Assembly (NCBI GenBank): GCA_023014485.1
Contig: JAJOZX010005526.1
Coordinates: forward strand, 1 to 64,000
Length of the DNA: 64,000 nucleotides
From: Bathynomus jamesi
Taxonomy: Eukaryota; Arthropoda; Malacostraca; Isopoda; Cirolanidae
Reading direction: 5' to 3'
Shown one piece after another: positions 23,213-35,059 of the stretch. Every line of letters begins with the position of its first letter. The stretch's first letter is position 1. The position numbers and the translations under genes are program-made. The notes under the pieces were generated by a model. The model was not told where the DNA came from, made no database searches, and saw nothing but the letters and a program-made list of their open reading frames with translations.

Positions 23213-26200
23213 GTGGTAGCACAGGTGAAAAGACATATATAACCTTTGTTAGACTCCCCTCGCTCATACACATAGACTGGCCCTGCAAAGTCTACTCCCA
23301 CTACATCAAATGGGGCAGTATAGACACACCGTTCTCTTGGAAGTGGAGCCACCTTTTCATAATAAGGCTTTGCACTCCAACGCTTGCAAACCACACATTT
23401 ATGCAAGACCTTTTTTACTACTTGTCTAATTTTGGGAATCCAAAATTGTTGTCTAATCTCTATTATCACTTCTCTAACTCCCGCATGTAACAGCTTATGA
23501 TGAGTATCCAGGATCAAAAGGCCCACAAAGTGCCCCCCAGAAGGTAGCAAAATTGGATGTCTTTTCTCCTCTGGAAGCCCAGAAAACTGTAGTCTACCTC
23601 CTACTCTCAATAAATCCTGATCCAAAAACACATCCAAACCCTTGAGCGCAGAATGTGTTGGTAGAACCTGTAATGGATGGCTGGTGAGCAATTCTCTCTC
23701 TTCACCAAATTTTTCCTTCTGCATATATACCACCCAGTATTTCCTGGCTTGCTGAATCTCATTACTGTTCAGAATTCCTTCCCTTCTTGTTTCTCCCTTA
23801 ATGTTGTTGGTAAATCTATATACCCATGCTGTCACTCTTAACAATCTTTTCAGACTGCTAATGTCCTCAAGCCTCAATATGGGGTCCTGCTGCATAACTT
23901 GACAACTGTTCACAGCGCATTTTCTCACCTCACTCACCCATGCTTCTTCAGCCTGGCATTCTCCTACAATAGGCTGATTAGAAGGCCAGTTTTCACTTCC
24001 AAGTTTTAGCCACTCTGGCCCATTCCACCACAAACTTGACTGTGAAAGATCTTTCACTGAAATTCCTCGTGTTGGTAAATCAGCGGGGTTTTGGATGCCT
24101 GGACAATGCTTCCATTGCTTGGGATCTGTGTGCGCTTGAATTTCCTCCACCCTATTGGCAACAAATGGTTTCCATTTCCTTGCCTGACTTCTTAACCAGT
24201 GCCAAACTATAGTGGAGTCTGTCCAATAATAGCTTGGAATTTCATAGAGGGCCAAAGACTTTCGCACTGTAATTGCAAGCCGACTAGCAATAACGGCACC
24301 CATCAATTCCAACCTTGGAACCAAAAGCCTTTTCAAAGGTGCTACTCTGCTCTTTGCAGCAACCAACCTGCAACTTACTTCCTCTTGCCATGCGCCTCTT
24401 ATATAAATACAAGTTGCATAGGCTTCCTCACTTGCATCACAAAAGATGTGCAGCTCCAAATTGTCTGGACTATTGTTCAACTCTCCAAAGTACCATCTTG
24501 GGATTTCAATGTCTCCAAGATGTGCCAATTCTTTGAACCAATATTTCCACCTTACCACCATATGATCAGGTAACTCTTGGTCCCAACCAAGTCCAATTTC
24601 ACAGAGGCTCTGAAACAAAATTTTTGACTTTATCACAAATGGAGCCAGGAATCCAAGAGGATCAAAGACCTTTGAAGCCAAACTAAGAGCTGTACGTTTT
24701 GTCCACCTTGTCTCATTCTCAGCCAGCTCTACTAAAGATTTCCCATTGAAGGTAAACAAATCATCATCTTGCTGCCAAACAATGCCTAGCACCTTTGCAT
24801 CTATTGCCCACAACTCCTTAATACCAGAATCCTCAATACTTTCTGCTGCATCAGGTACTACACAGGAATGACTCATAAACTCTTGTAATTGCGAATGATT
24901 GGTCTGCCATTTTCTAAGCTCCATGCCAGCCTCCCTCATTATAGCTCTAGCCTCCATGAATATCTGTTTAGCCATTTCTGTATTATCCACGGAACACAGC
25001 AAATCATCAACATAAAATTTTTCCTTATGTGTTCAATAGTGTTAGGATAGACTTCAGAATATTTCTTAAAATGGTACTGCATAGTAGCTGCCAACAGAAA
25101 TGGACTAGAGCTGAGGCCAAACAACACTGACTTCATTCTATATGCTTGAACCTTAGGTTCATTTTCCAACAAGTCTTTCGTATCCACCCACAGATACCTT
25201 ACTGCATCTCTGTCCTCTGGTTTTAACTTTATCCGCAAAAAGGCTTGCTTCACATCTGCAGTCAATGCTACTCTACCAAACCTGAATCTCAGTAACAAGG
25301 AAAATAAATCTGCATTTAAATTTGGCCCAGCATCCAAACAGTCATTCAAGGACACACCACCTTTGTCCTTGGCTGAGCCATCAAAAACTACCCTCAGTTT
25401 GGTGGTAGTTTTGTCTCGCCGTACCACTGCATGGTGTGGCAGATAATGTGCCTCCTGGCTCACCAGCTCACCTTGCACCCTTTCAGCATAGCCCTCCCTT
25501 ACATAACTTAGGATGGCCTCATCGTATTCAATTAACAACTCCTCATTTTTTCTTACCCTGTACAATGAAGTCTCCAACCTCCGATTAGCTAGCTGAAGGT
25601 TTGAACCGGGTTTGCAAGAATCCTTCCATGGTAGGCCAACTTCATAGCAACCATCTCTAAACCCAATCCCTTTTTCAAATTGCTCTAAAACATCATTGTT
25701 CACTGTACTTGCCTGGTTGTCCTTTATGCCAATATATTCAAGTTCCCAAAACGCTTTCAAATGCCTTTCCAGACCATGGCTGTTCTCCTCAATCTTAACA
25801 AAAAGAGCCTTAACTTCCATTTCATTGCAATAACTACCATGTAGCATCCAGCCTAGCTTACTTTCAATAGCTACCGGGCCTTGAGATGTACGGACAATAT
25901 TACCAGTGATGAAGTCCCAATAATAGTCAGCTCCAATCAAAAGACTAATATCTTCTGTTCCCTCAAACTTATTATTGCCCAAATTAATTCCTTTAACTTG
26001 CAATTCTTGGACACATGCCATATCTAAACAAGTAGTGACTGGAGCACAAAGTTCCTCAATCTCTACAGCTTGGACCTTGATAGTGGGACTTTGTGGTAAC
26101 AACCCTTTAACCAGAACTTCTACCTTCTTAAATTTGGTTCGGTTTTGAACGGAACCCCCAAACCCAGAAATTCTTAAATTTTCCCTCTTAAGTTCTTTAA

Positions 26201-27645
26201 ACTTCAATTTTCTGGAAATTCTGGTCTTAATAAAACTACACTGGCTACCACTATCAAACAACACTCTTACAGTAGCTTCTCCCTCATTCCCAATTAATAA
26301 GGCTGCAGTTGTTTGCAATAATCCCCCTTTACTTTTACTCCCTTGCATAGCAGTGGCATGTGCCACTGATGTCTCTACTTCTGGGGTAGGCCTACTAAGA
26401 GTGTTTTCACACAATAATGGCTGATGCCTACCATGACATTTTTTGCACAAAATTTTAAACTTACAAAACCTTGCTCTATGACCTTTCAAAAAACATTTAA
26501 AACATGCTGTGGACTTAGTTACCCTGTCCTTTCTCTCCTCAAAGGGTAAGGCCTCAGCCACCTCACATTTATATGACTTGTGGTTGCCTTCGCAAAATAT
26601 GCATTCCTTGATTCCCTTTAATTTATTCTCAGAGGAGGCATGTAGAGCTGACACTGTACCTGGGCTATTCCTTTTTGTGAAACTTTGGTGCTGTGCCTGC
26701 CTTTGTCCCCTTGTTTACCATCCCACTGTGCAAACTCAACTCCCTCTCGTCTTGCTAATTCTGTGCCTAAAAGACTTAACATCTGCTGAAGGGGGATGTA
26801 CACATGTTCTGCAGAGTGTCCCCTACTTAATTCAAGCAAAATTGAGCTAGGCAATTTAGACTCCAGTGTAGGAACCAACATTATACCATACTTTTCCATT
26901 CCTACACCCAAGTTGTCCAGGGACCTAGTTCTAATTTCAAATTCATCATATAACTGCCGTAACTCCTTGACACTATTAGGATTATTAACAGGAGGTATAG
27001 CTAAAAGTGCACGGAGGTGGCTTTTAATTAAGATCTCTGGCTTACCAAACCGTTTCTTTAATATATCCCAAGCCACATTATAATTAGCCTCTGTTAATGC
27101 TAATCCTGCTATAGTCTTTGCTGCCTCCCCTTCCAAGAGGGACCGCAAATAATTAAACTTCTCCACGGCACTTAACACTTGACTAGAATGAACTGCTGAT
27201 TGAAAACTGTCTGCCCATCCTTGCCATTCCTGAATACTCCCAGAAAATGTTTTGAGTACAAGCCTCGGTAATTGAACTACATATCTGTTAACCTTAACTT
27301 CACAAACATCATTTGTTGAGTGTGTGTTTCATTATCAGACCTGGTCTCTAACTGTACTGAGCTACTAAACTCTTTTGCTCGGAGGCCTACGTTAATTATA
27401 TCATCAATAATCTCTTCAAAGTAAATTATGTTATTTTCTATTTCATCCTCTTCTATAAGAGCCTCAATTTTAACATTTACATCACTTAGAGCAACCTTTT
27501 TAGTTTCTAATATGGAAAGCTGCGCAGTCACTAAGCGTAAATCCTCTTGCTCTATGGCAGAATCTATAGTGGCAATGACCTTTGTAATTAGACCTTTGTA
27601 GGCGCTTCTCCTTTTTATAAATTTGTTCAATTCAGATGCACTCAT
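23213..27645 (-). pseudogene. BEL-C Gag-Pol, few frameshifts
   Basis: MSASELNKF starts at 27645; an upstream in-frame ATG lies at 27663. Frameshifts near 27300, 26690 and 25015 separate four open stretches. These hold the Gag DUF1759-like region with a coiled helical N-terminus, three zinc knuckles, protease DSG, RT, RNase H with the core CDASEEAYA, and the first part of the integrase including VGVDFAGP. The 25015 shift (one A lost in a run of five) falls exactly at the RT YVDD box. The frame then runs into the hAT end and stops at 23146. It is much better preserved than copy A. Confidence 0.92.
24040..24059. other. Quasi-palindrome around GTGAAAGATCTTTCAC in BEL-C pol
   Basis: A 16-bp perfect palindrome flanked by t on both sides. 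In copy D (35887-35906) both flanking bases differ and give a 20-bp perfect palindrome. This is also the segment deleted at the Gypsy junction of copy B. Confidence 0.85.
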
Positions 27646-27837
27646 CTTCAATGCAAACAACAATTGGGCTCAATGCCAAATAAGCTGAATTGGCAGAAAT
27701 ACTTAACCGAACTGATCAAACGTAAATTTTATTTTCAAATAAACTGAATTGCTAGGTGGGGTACTAACCAACACCAGTATGGAATACCAATTTTTCCACC
27801 CAAGTAACTGGCGCACTGGTCTGCAACCTTCGCCTAC

Positions 27838-28395
27838 GAATAATAAACCAAATTAACCAAACTGGTAAATGTAGGCCAAAAACAACGACAGACAAGTGGC
27901 CAAGTTTCGCAATTGGGCAACCAAACTTTCTACCCTGGGACCTTAATTCAATAATAACCCAAAATTAACCAAACCGGTAAAATGTAGGCCAAAACAACGA
28001 CAGACGACTGGCCAAGTTTCGCAATTGGGCAACCAAACTTTTACCCTGGGACCTTAATTCAATAACCCAAAATTAACCAAACCGGTAAAATGTAGGCCAA
28101 AACAACGACAGACGACTGGCCAAGTTTCGCAATTGGGCGACCAAACTTTTTACCCTGGGACCTTAATTCAATAATAACCCAAAATTAACCAAACCGGTAA
28201 AATGTAGGCCAAAACAACGACAGACGACTGGCCAAGTTTCGCAATTGGGCAACCAAACTTTTTACCCTGGGACCTTAATTCAATAATAACCCAAAATTAA
28301 CCAAACCGGTAAAATGTAGGCCAAAACAACGACAGACGACTGGCCAAGTTTCGCAATTGGGCGACCAAACTTTCTACCCTGGGACCTTAACTCAA
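27838..28395 (-). repeat. BEL-C leader minisatellite, 5 copies
   Basis: Five units of about 115 bp with the same core as in copies A, B and D. The first unit again carries the gacaagtgg variant, so that variant unit is ancestral to A, C and D. Confidence 0.9.
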
Positions 28396-28506
28396 TAATA
28401 CTCAACCCGTCTAGGCCTAACTTGGGCTACAATTTGCACAATCAGAACTTTGCCGAAAAATAGTCACTGACTCAGTCTTGGGGTAGAATCCGGTTCTGAA
28501 GGACCA

Positions 28507-29119
28507 TGTTATTTTATTTATTTGTTGGGTTCAAAATCCCAGCTGAGCCGTGAACGGCCAAATTCTAAAGGGCCAGTTCTATCTGAAGCCCAAGTTAAGC
28601 TAAATTAAAACTTATGGATTTGAGATCCTATTAGGTCCTACCTCAGGGTAACCTCAGGGTTGCTGACTCGATGCGGGCCTACCTTAGACCTTTGTTAAAT
28701 GAATTTAATATAAACAAAAGGGGTACTATTTATGGTCTTCTTTCTCAACCTTGCAACAACAACGCAACCTGGACTATTGCACGATGCAACAATCTTGTAT
28801 CTACACAACCAAACTGAATTGCAAGAGAGCTCTCTAATCTCTATCAGACCACACCCTGTACGTACGACATCCCACAAACGAGTAGAAAAGACGCGCAGCG
28901 CCCCAAAATGATGCCACCAGCGTCCCAAACACTGATGCCACAAGAGCCCAAAAATGCTAGCTCTTATTAAGTGAATTTTTCACTAACCTTACAATTATGA
29001 GATGGATATACTGTATATACACCTTAACTTAATATATACAAGCAATGCTGCATCAATCAGCTTAGTCATCATATCGCCTTGGGACAACAATGGTTCTTCC
29101 TCTTCTAGATTTTCTAACA
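28507..29119 (-). repeat. LTR shared by BEL-C (5') and BEL-D (3')
   Basis: A single 613-bp LTR is followed on one side by the primer site and leader of C (28488-28506 and below) and on the other by the integrase C-terminus of D (from 29120 up). A single LTR between two internal regions is the mark of LTR-LTR recombination. It differs from the 40251-40858 LTR by a few changes, such as an extra tactg near 29010. Confidence 0.95.
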
Positions 29120-30041
29120 CTCCCACCGAAGAGGTATTGTTGTCGTTACCTTCCGCAAGGTTAGCCAAGCCTTCTCCATGAGGCTGTAACTCAAATGTTT
29201 CATCTTGACTATCTGTGTTTTTGCTGATTTCTAAAGCATAGAGTTTTTGTATAGGTCTCTTTAACTTTCCTCCTGCAGTCTTTACCAGTGCAGACCTAAC
29301 TAAATTGTCTTTGCCAACAAACAACTCTTCAATTATGCCAAGCTTCCAGCATTGCCTTGGTCTTTCATCCCCAATCATTACCACGTCTCCCACCTTGATA
29401 CAATTTGCATTGGAGCCCTTTACCTTGCCTGATGGGTAATAATTGAGTTCTGGCAAGTATTCCATCTGCCACCTCTTCCATAACTGATCTTGTAGCTCTT
29501 CAAGGTACCTGAACCGTCTGGTTAACTCTCCTTGAGTGCTCTGGATAGGCTGCAAGTCTTCTGGCACACTGGGGCTTGATGTTAATCGTTTACCACAAAG
29601 AAAATGATTTGGTGTCAATGGCTCTGCATCCTGCATACTGTTGTAAACAAAAGTGATAGGCCTACTGTTCACCATTGCTTCTACTTCACATAAAACAGTG
29701 CAGAATTCTTCTTTGCTCAAATGAGCATTAGCTAAAAGTTTCTTTAATGGACACTTTACACTTCTCACTAGCCTTTCCCAAAATCCTCCCCACCATGGTG
29801 CTCTCTCAACAATAAACTCCCACTGTACCCCTTGGTGTGAAAAGAAGGATTGGAATCCTTCCTCTTTTAGCAAGGACCAAATTTCTTGGAGTTCCTTTGC
29901 AGCCTTTTTGAAGGTTTTTGCATTATCCGATATGATTTTATTTGGGAAACCACTTCTGTTCACAAACCTTTTAAAGGCCAAAAGAAATACATCACTACTT
30001 AAGTTGCTTACCAACTCCAAATGGATTGCTCTGGTGGTAGC
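29120..30041 (-). pseudogene. BEL-D integrase core and DUF5641-like C-terminus
   Basis: An open stretch of about 340 residues from the hAT-2 border runs into the LTR. It includes SDNAKTF, a VERAPWWGGFWER segment with the third integrase acid, SRPITF and the C-terminal VVMIGDERPRQCW segment. The block itself is undamaged apart from a small frame change near the LTR, but it is cut off from the rest of Pol by hAT-2. Confidence 0.9.
30034..30041. other. hAT-2 target-site duplication, left
   Basis: gtggtagc immediately before the left TIR. The identical octamer follows the right TIR at 35060-35067. BEL-A (about 1360) and BEL-B (about 17650) show the single uninterrupted copy. Confidence 0.95.
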
Positions 30042-30050
30042 CAGAGATGG

Positions 30051-30255
30051 GCAAGATCACCAACTTTGGTGATCTTGAAGATCAAGATCAGATCACCAGA
30101 AAAATGTGATCTTGAAGATCAAGATCAGATCACCAGAAAAATGTGATCGTGAAGATCAAGATCAGATCACCAGAAAAATGTGATCTTGAAGATCCAGATC
30201 AAGATCGTGATCTTGAAGATCACTTTTCAAGATCACTTTTTAAGATCACTTTTAT
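30051..30255. repeat. hAT-2 left subterminal repeats (gatcttgaagatc)
   Basis: About four diverged units built from gatcttgaagatcaagatc separated by agatcaccagaaaaatgt. The motif is itself palindromic. Subterminal repeats of this kind are transposase binding sites in studied hAT elements; that role is inferred here. Confidence 0.85.
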
Positions 30256-30366
30256 ATGAATTGAAAAAAGTTGTACTCTTGTAGAGTAAACAAAACAAAT
30301 TATTTTGTTAATCACTCCTGAAAAGTATCACTCCTAATACTCCCCTGAGGGCTGAGGCAATACAAG

Positions 30367-31067
30367 CAGAGCTGGGCAATAAATACATTGAATGTATTTA
30401 AATACTAAATACTAAATACATGGGAGAAATGTATTTAAATACTAAATACTAAATACATTTTACGAATGTATTTAGATACTAAATACAAAATACATCAATT
30501 GTATTTAAATACATTTGTAAATACATTTTAAATACATACAAATTTTAACATATGCATTCGCTAATTCATGAGTGACAACAATATAAAATGCTTGATAACG
30601 GATAAAGAAATAGTACAATCTAATTTCCGATTATATTTTCCCTTTTTAGAACAAAACAAAAACAAAAGAATTTAGAACTTACGATGTTCAACCAGTGACA
30701 TATTATACTCATTATATCATTGCAAAATGAGTAACAATTAATGAGTAGATGAGACATAAACGTAAACATAAGACGTAAACATGAACATAAGGCACCTTAC
30801 GAATTCTCTTTTATTTCACGGTTGCTGCGGATCAAAACCAATCTTTCAAAAGTTTTGTGCTAGCACAGAACGTGTATTAAACAAGTAAAAGTATTTACAT
30901 TTTTATATTTTGAGTATTTAAATACATTGTATTTAAATACTCATTAAAGTATTTAAATACTATATTTAAATACATGAAAACAATGTATTTATAAATACAG
31001 TTCTAAATACACAAATGTATTTAAATACGTATTTAAATACAAATGTATTTAATACTGCCCAGCTCTG
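30367..31067. mobile_element. Nested non-autonomous hAT MITE (701 bp)
   Basis: It starts CAGAGCTGGGCA and ends TGCCCAGCTCTG, flanked by the perfect 8-bp repeat aatacaag (30359-30366 and 31068-31075). The interior has no coding potential. Both ends carry arrays of tatttaaatac and related blocks. The TIR differs from that of its host hAT-2 at one of 12 positions. Confidence 0.93.
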
Positions 31068-31394
31068 AATACAAGCATCGCATCCTACCCATGTCACCTG
31101 ATCTAAACCACGGGGATTGACGATTCCCCTTTCAGTTTTTCAGGTGGTAAACTTAAAACTTAGTATTATCATAACTTATCAGCAAAGAAAAAACTATTAA
31201 ATGACCTACATATAGTTTTTAGTTCTATTTTTCTCAATTCTCATTTCACCAGGTCCATAACCCATGTCAATGAATGGTCAGCATATATAAGTAAACATTT
31301 TTTACATAGAATTTAATTTTACAGTTTTACTGCAGTACGCAATTACTGACAATATAAGGGTAAAAACCGCAAGTTAAGAGTGTTAATTTAATGT

Positions 31395-34300
31395 TCAACC
31401 GCTGTAAACATTTGCTTTCAGCAAAACCAATTGTTCAAAGTTACCATCCGAGAGACGACTTCGTTTGGGGCTATGAACCATGCCAGCAAACGAAAACAAC
31501 CGTTCCACTGGTGCAGAGGAAGGTAGCGTGGTGTTATACCTCTTGAAGATCTTCTTTATAGCAGGATACCTATCTAAAGAGTCGAGTGCCTTACTGGTGT
31601 CCTGCAAATAATTGAGGACTTCCAAGTCTTCCTTGTTGTTAGGAGCAGAGAATGAGCCGTCCATAGTTCTGAAGAAATCGTCTTCAGATGATGAGTCTGA
31701 GTTCACCGAACTATTACCACTGCTGTCAGAATTACAATTTCTTACAGCCATTTGCAGCTTGTCTTTTACTTGAGACTTGATTGCTTCATGATCGCCGAAA
31801 TTAGGCCCTTGCAACAATGATATCCATCTAAGTTTGAAATACGGATGAGATACTGAGGCCAAAACGGCATCAGTTACCTCGCTCAACGACAAAAAATGAC
31901 CAAATCTGGCATTGAAGCCAGAGACGACTGCTGCCAGTAATGGCATGCAGTGTCTCAAGCGCAGGTCGTTTGGTTGGATAGGCTCCAATCTTGCGAGGGC
32001 ATCTTGAGTCACTAGGACTGTTGGAAGAAGACAACCGTAGTAGCATTCTTTCTCTGCCTGTAATTTGTTGAGGGCTGCTGCAATTGGTTTTAGAACAGAC
32101 AAATATTCTGAAATAAATTCCAATTCATTGTCTTTGAGGATGGGTAGATTCAGTTCTTCAAGAGCTACATTCACGTCGTTCTTATGTTTATATATTTGGC
32201 TTAATGAGTCGTACATTGAGTTCCATCGGGTGACGCATGGGTACCTAAATTGGACGCCAGTTATTTCCTGTATTTTTTCTGCTGACTTGGGTTTACCAGC
32301 AGCATTCCACAGCGCCGAACATTTTCCCATTGCAGAATGCTTTATCTTCTTTAGTCCAGGTGAATTCAGTCCTTTATCTGCATCAGTTGTTGCTACTAAG
32401 TTCAATGTGTGGGAGGCACATCGAATATGCGATGATAGTTTCACTGACTCCTCTCCATGCTCTCCTGAATGTTCAGGAAAGTTGCTGATGATAACCTCTT
32501 CATCTGAATCTTTTTCATCATCATCTTCATCTGCATCATCTTCATCAATGTCGTCAGTACGATTCTGAACACGAACACCGAACTCTTTAAAGCATTTCAC
32601 CATGTTCGATGCATTGTCGGTGACTGTAGATACAACTTTTCTATAAGATAAACCATGCTCCGAGTTGATCCTGTCCAATATTCCAGCAATTTTATCAAAG
32701 CTATGTGTTCCACGAAATCTTCGGCATGCCAGTGCAGCTGATCCTCGCGACAAGTCATCATTGATCTGTAATGTAAGAATATAAAATCAATGTTTGTATG
32801 AACATTTTTTTAAGCTTAATTTAATAATATTGGTTAGACACGCACCAGCTAAACTGCGCCACCAAACATTGAAGAGAAGAACTATGTGATATAAAGGAGG
32901 CAATTCAGCGATGAGTCGCCTACCATACCACCACATCAGTGACCCATCCCATAAGAGCAAAATGTGGAAGAGTCCATATTCACAGCCTGTGAATATGGAC
33001 TCTTCCACATTTTGCTGTGAATCAGACACAATGACAGATGACAGAATCAGTGAATTAGTGTGAAATTACTGTGAATCACAGCAAAATGAAGACTCACCAA
33101 ATTAATGAATGAGGAACACATGTCGAATAATTGAAAAGATTATATATACTATAAGTCTATCAGACTATCAGTCTATCACCAATGGTCAATTTATCAATTA
33201 TATAAAAATAATACACTAAATCAATAGCATACCCAATGCGCAGTGACTCCCATGAAACTGCGGTGATTAGTTGACCATATGTCGCATGTAACACACACAT
33301 GGTCAACTGCTGCCAGTTTTGCTTGTATGTCTTCCTTCATTGTACTGGTTGTTGTTGCAAGAGATCTAGCCAGGGTGCGTCTAGATGGCACCTGAACAGC
33401 CGGGTTGACGTCTGAAAAAAATATTTAAAAATTAAAACAAATACAATAGATTAGCTATGGAAAAAATATCAAAATATTTAGCTAGGCTAGCGATAGTCTA
33501 ATGTTCATACAAATAATATGATTAATTATTTTAATCAGATATTAGCTATGGAAAAAATAGCAAAATATTTGAGTTATACTAACATGAAAGAAGATCCTTA
33601 AATTCATGTAGTTCAACTAGGCTCAATGGTAGGAGCCCATTAGCCACAAGCGAGAGAATCTTCTTTTCAAGGATATCCTTGCATATTGGTGGTCCTGGTT
33701 TTTGCTTGGAAATGTGGAACATGCTTAGTGTTGACTGCTTGGCAATTTTGGCAGGGCCAGCATTGCTGCCGCTGGCATCTTCTTCTTTAGCTGGACGCTT
33801 GCGAGATTTCTTCTCCGATTCATATTCACCCAAAAGATCCGAATGTAGTTTCTGCACAAGAAAATAAATTATTATCATGCGGAGAGACTTCTTGAACACC
33901 CTGTATAATATTTATCAGAGTATCAAACTTCTAGTTGAAATTAATACTTAACAAGATTCTAAAATTTTGTTATCTTTAACTAAAATTATTTTCACCATGA
34001 TCAGTGCATTTTTATCCTATGTTAAATTGAAAGCCGAATTTCGTCCTTCAGTAACTAAATAGGAGAAATTACAGACATGGATCAGACAGAGAGAAAGACA
34101 GATACACCTGGCGTTTTATTATAGTTGGATATCAGCAGTTTTTAATGTAGTTACTAGTCCATAATCTATTAATATCTGAAGTGCACAATATATTCAAATG
34201 GACGTCTATGTAAATGTAGCATTAGTCTTGTGTGGCACCAGTCACTTAAAATATGACTTGAACCATTATGTTAATGTTGCTACTTACTACTTAGTTACTA

Positions 34301-34582
34301 AGTAGTACTAACCCTGAGGTGCCTCAGAAGATTGCTTGTTGAGTCGAGGCCAGCAGACAGAATTGTAGTTTTCTTTGTACACTGCCTACAAATAACTTTG
34401 ATACTGTTTCCAGTTTTTTCGACAATTTGAAAATATTTTCCGTTCAATAGCACAGATTGATCCTTATTACCAACATTGTTATCTAAATATATTGAATACT
34501 GTTCTGGTGACAACCTAGAATATTTGGTTCCCTTGGGAGCCTGTTGAAGTTGTAAAATTGCACTCATTATTAAAAAATTCAA
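31395..34582 (-). CDS. hAT transposase, four exons, apparently intact (695 aa)
   Basis: Exons on the minus strand: 34582-34313, 33851-33584, 33411-33233 and 32765-31395. Every inferred intron is GT...AG, and the phases fit (0, 1, 0), giving 2088 nt with the stop. Residues 65, 68, 88 and 93 form a BED-type zinc finger (C-x2-C...H-x4-H) that is completed only when exons 1 and 2 join. The catalytic acids expected for hAT are D223 (CDIW), D289 (TVTDNASN) and E660 (SAPVERLFS). The D-D spacing of 66 and an E about 36 residues from the end match the family. Also present are a CxxH (CASHTLNL), a conserved RW, an acidic low-complexity run after D289, and the C-terminal dimerisation region. It would cut and paste hAT-2 and perhaps the nested MITE. 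The start could instead be the Met at 34567. Splicing is inferred, not observed. Confidence 0.85.
32956..33016. repeat. Perfect 30-bp palindrome in hAT-2 intron 3
   Basis: Arms 32956-32985 and 32987-33016 are exact reverse complements around a single C. RNA or single-stranded DNA would form a long hairpin. Unlike the ordinary AT-rich intron around it. Confidence 0.93.
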
Positions 34583-34884
34583 TCTGTAAATAAAATATGT
34601 TTAGAATTAATTTATTATGAATACGGACCTATAGGCTATATTTTATGCCTATATATAATAATATATTAATAGAACACTTTTAACATAATTGCACAGTAAA
34701 TTACACTTTTTACGAGCCTAAATTCCACAGCAACTACACCTTCCATGAGCCCACGCATGACGCAAGTCACCCAACTAACAGAAAACATAAACAGTCGGTG
34801 TTGAACAAAGTTGCCACCAGATGTCGCTTGGACAAAAAACAAATGACATTCGCATAGCGGCATATTTAAGAATCTGAAATTAAA

Positions 34885-35048
34885 AGTGATCTTGAAGTCT
34901 AAAGTGATCTTCAAGATCAAGATCACAAGAAATAAAGTGATCTTAGATCAAGATCAAGATCACCATAATAAAAGTGATCTTCAAGATCAAGATCAGATCA
35001 CGATCTTGATCTTCAAGATCACGATCTGATCTTGAAGATCAAGATCGT
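34885..35048. repeat. hAT-2 right subterminal repeats (gatcttcaagatc)
   Basis: Same motif family as at the left end, packed more densely next to the TIR, with agtgatcttcaagatcaaga as the common unit. The array also exists in hAT-1 at about 23038-23201. Confidence 0.85.
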
Positions 35049-35059
35049 GCCCATCTCTG

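Larger units (their letters stand above)
23213..29119 (-). mobile_element. BEL/Pao copy C, left member of a tandem dimer
   Basis: On the minus strand: 5' LTR 28507-29119 (shared with D), leader repeats, Gag from 27645, Pol down to the integrase at 23213, where hAT-1 interrupts it. The remaining integrase part and the 3' LTR of this copy are absent, lost at the 18778/18779 joint. Confidence 0.93.
30042..35059 (-). mobile_element. hAT-2, complete hAT transposon (5018 bp)
   Basis: The TIRs are CAGAGATGGGCA at 30042 and its reverse complement ending at 35059, flanked by the 8-bp duplication gtggtagc. TIR and duplication length are those of hAT elements. Inside are subterminal gatcttgaagatc repeats at both ends, a nested MITE (30367-31067) and a four-exon transposase gene on the minus strand. 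Ends and gene both look intact, so the copy could be autonomous. Confidence 0.95.

Noticed and set aside
32065..32568. 167-codon Ser-rich frame antisense to the hAT-2 transposase
   Set aside because: It is the shadow of the acidic run in exon 4; its serines come from antisense Asp/Glu codons.
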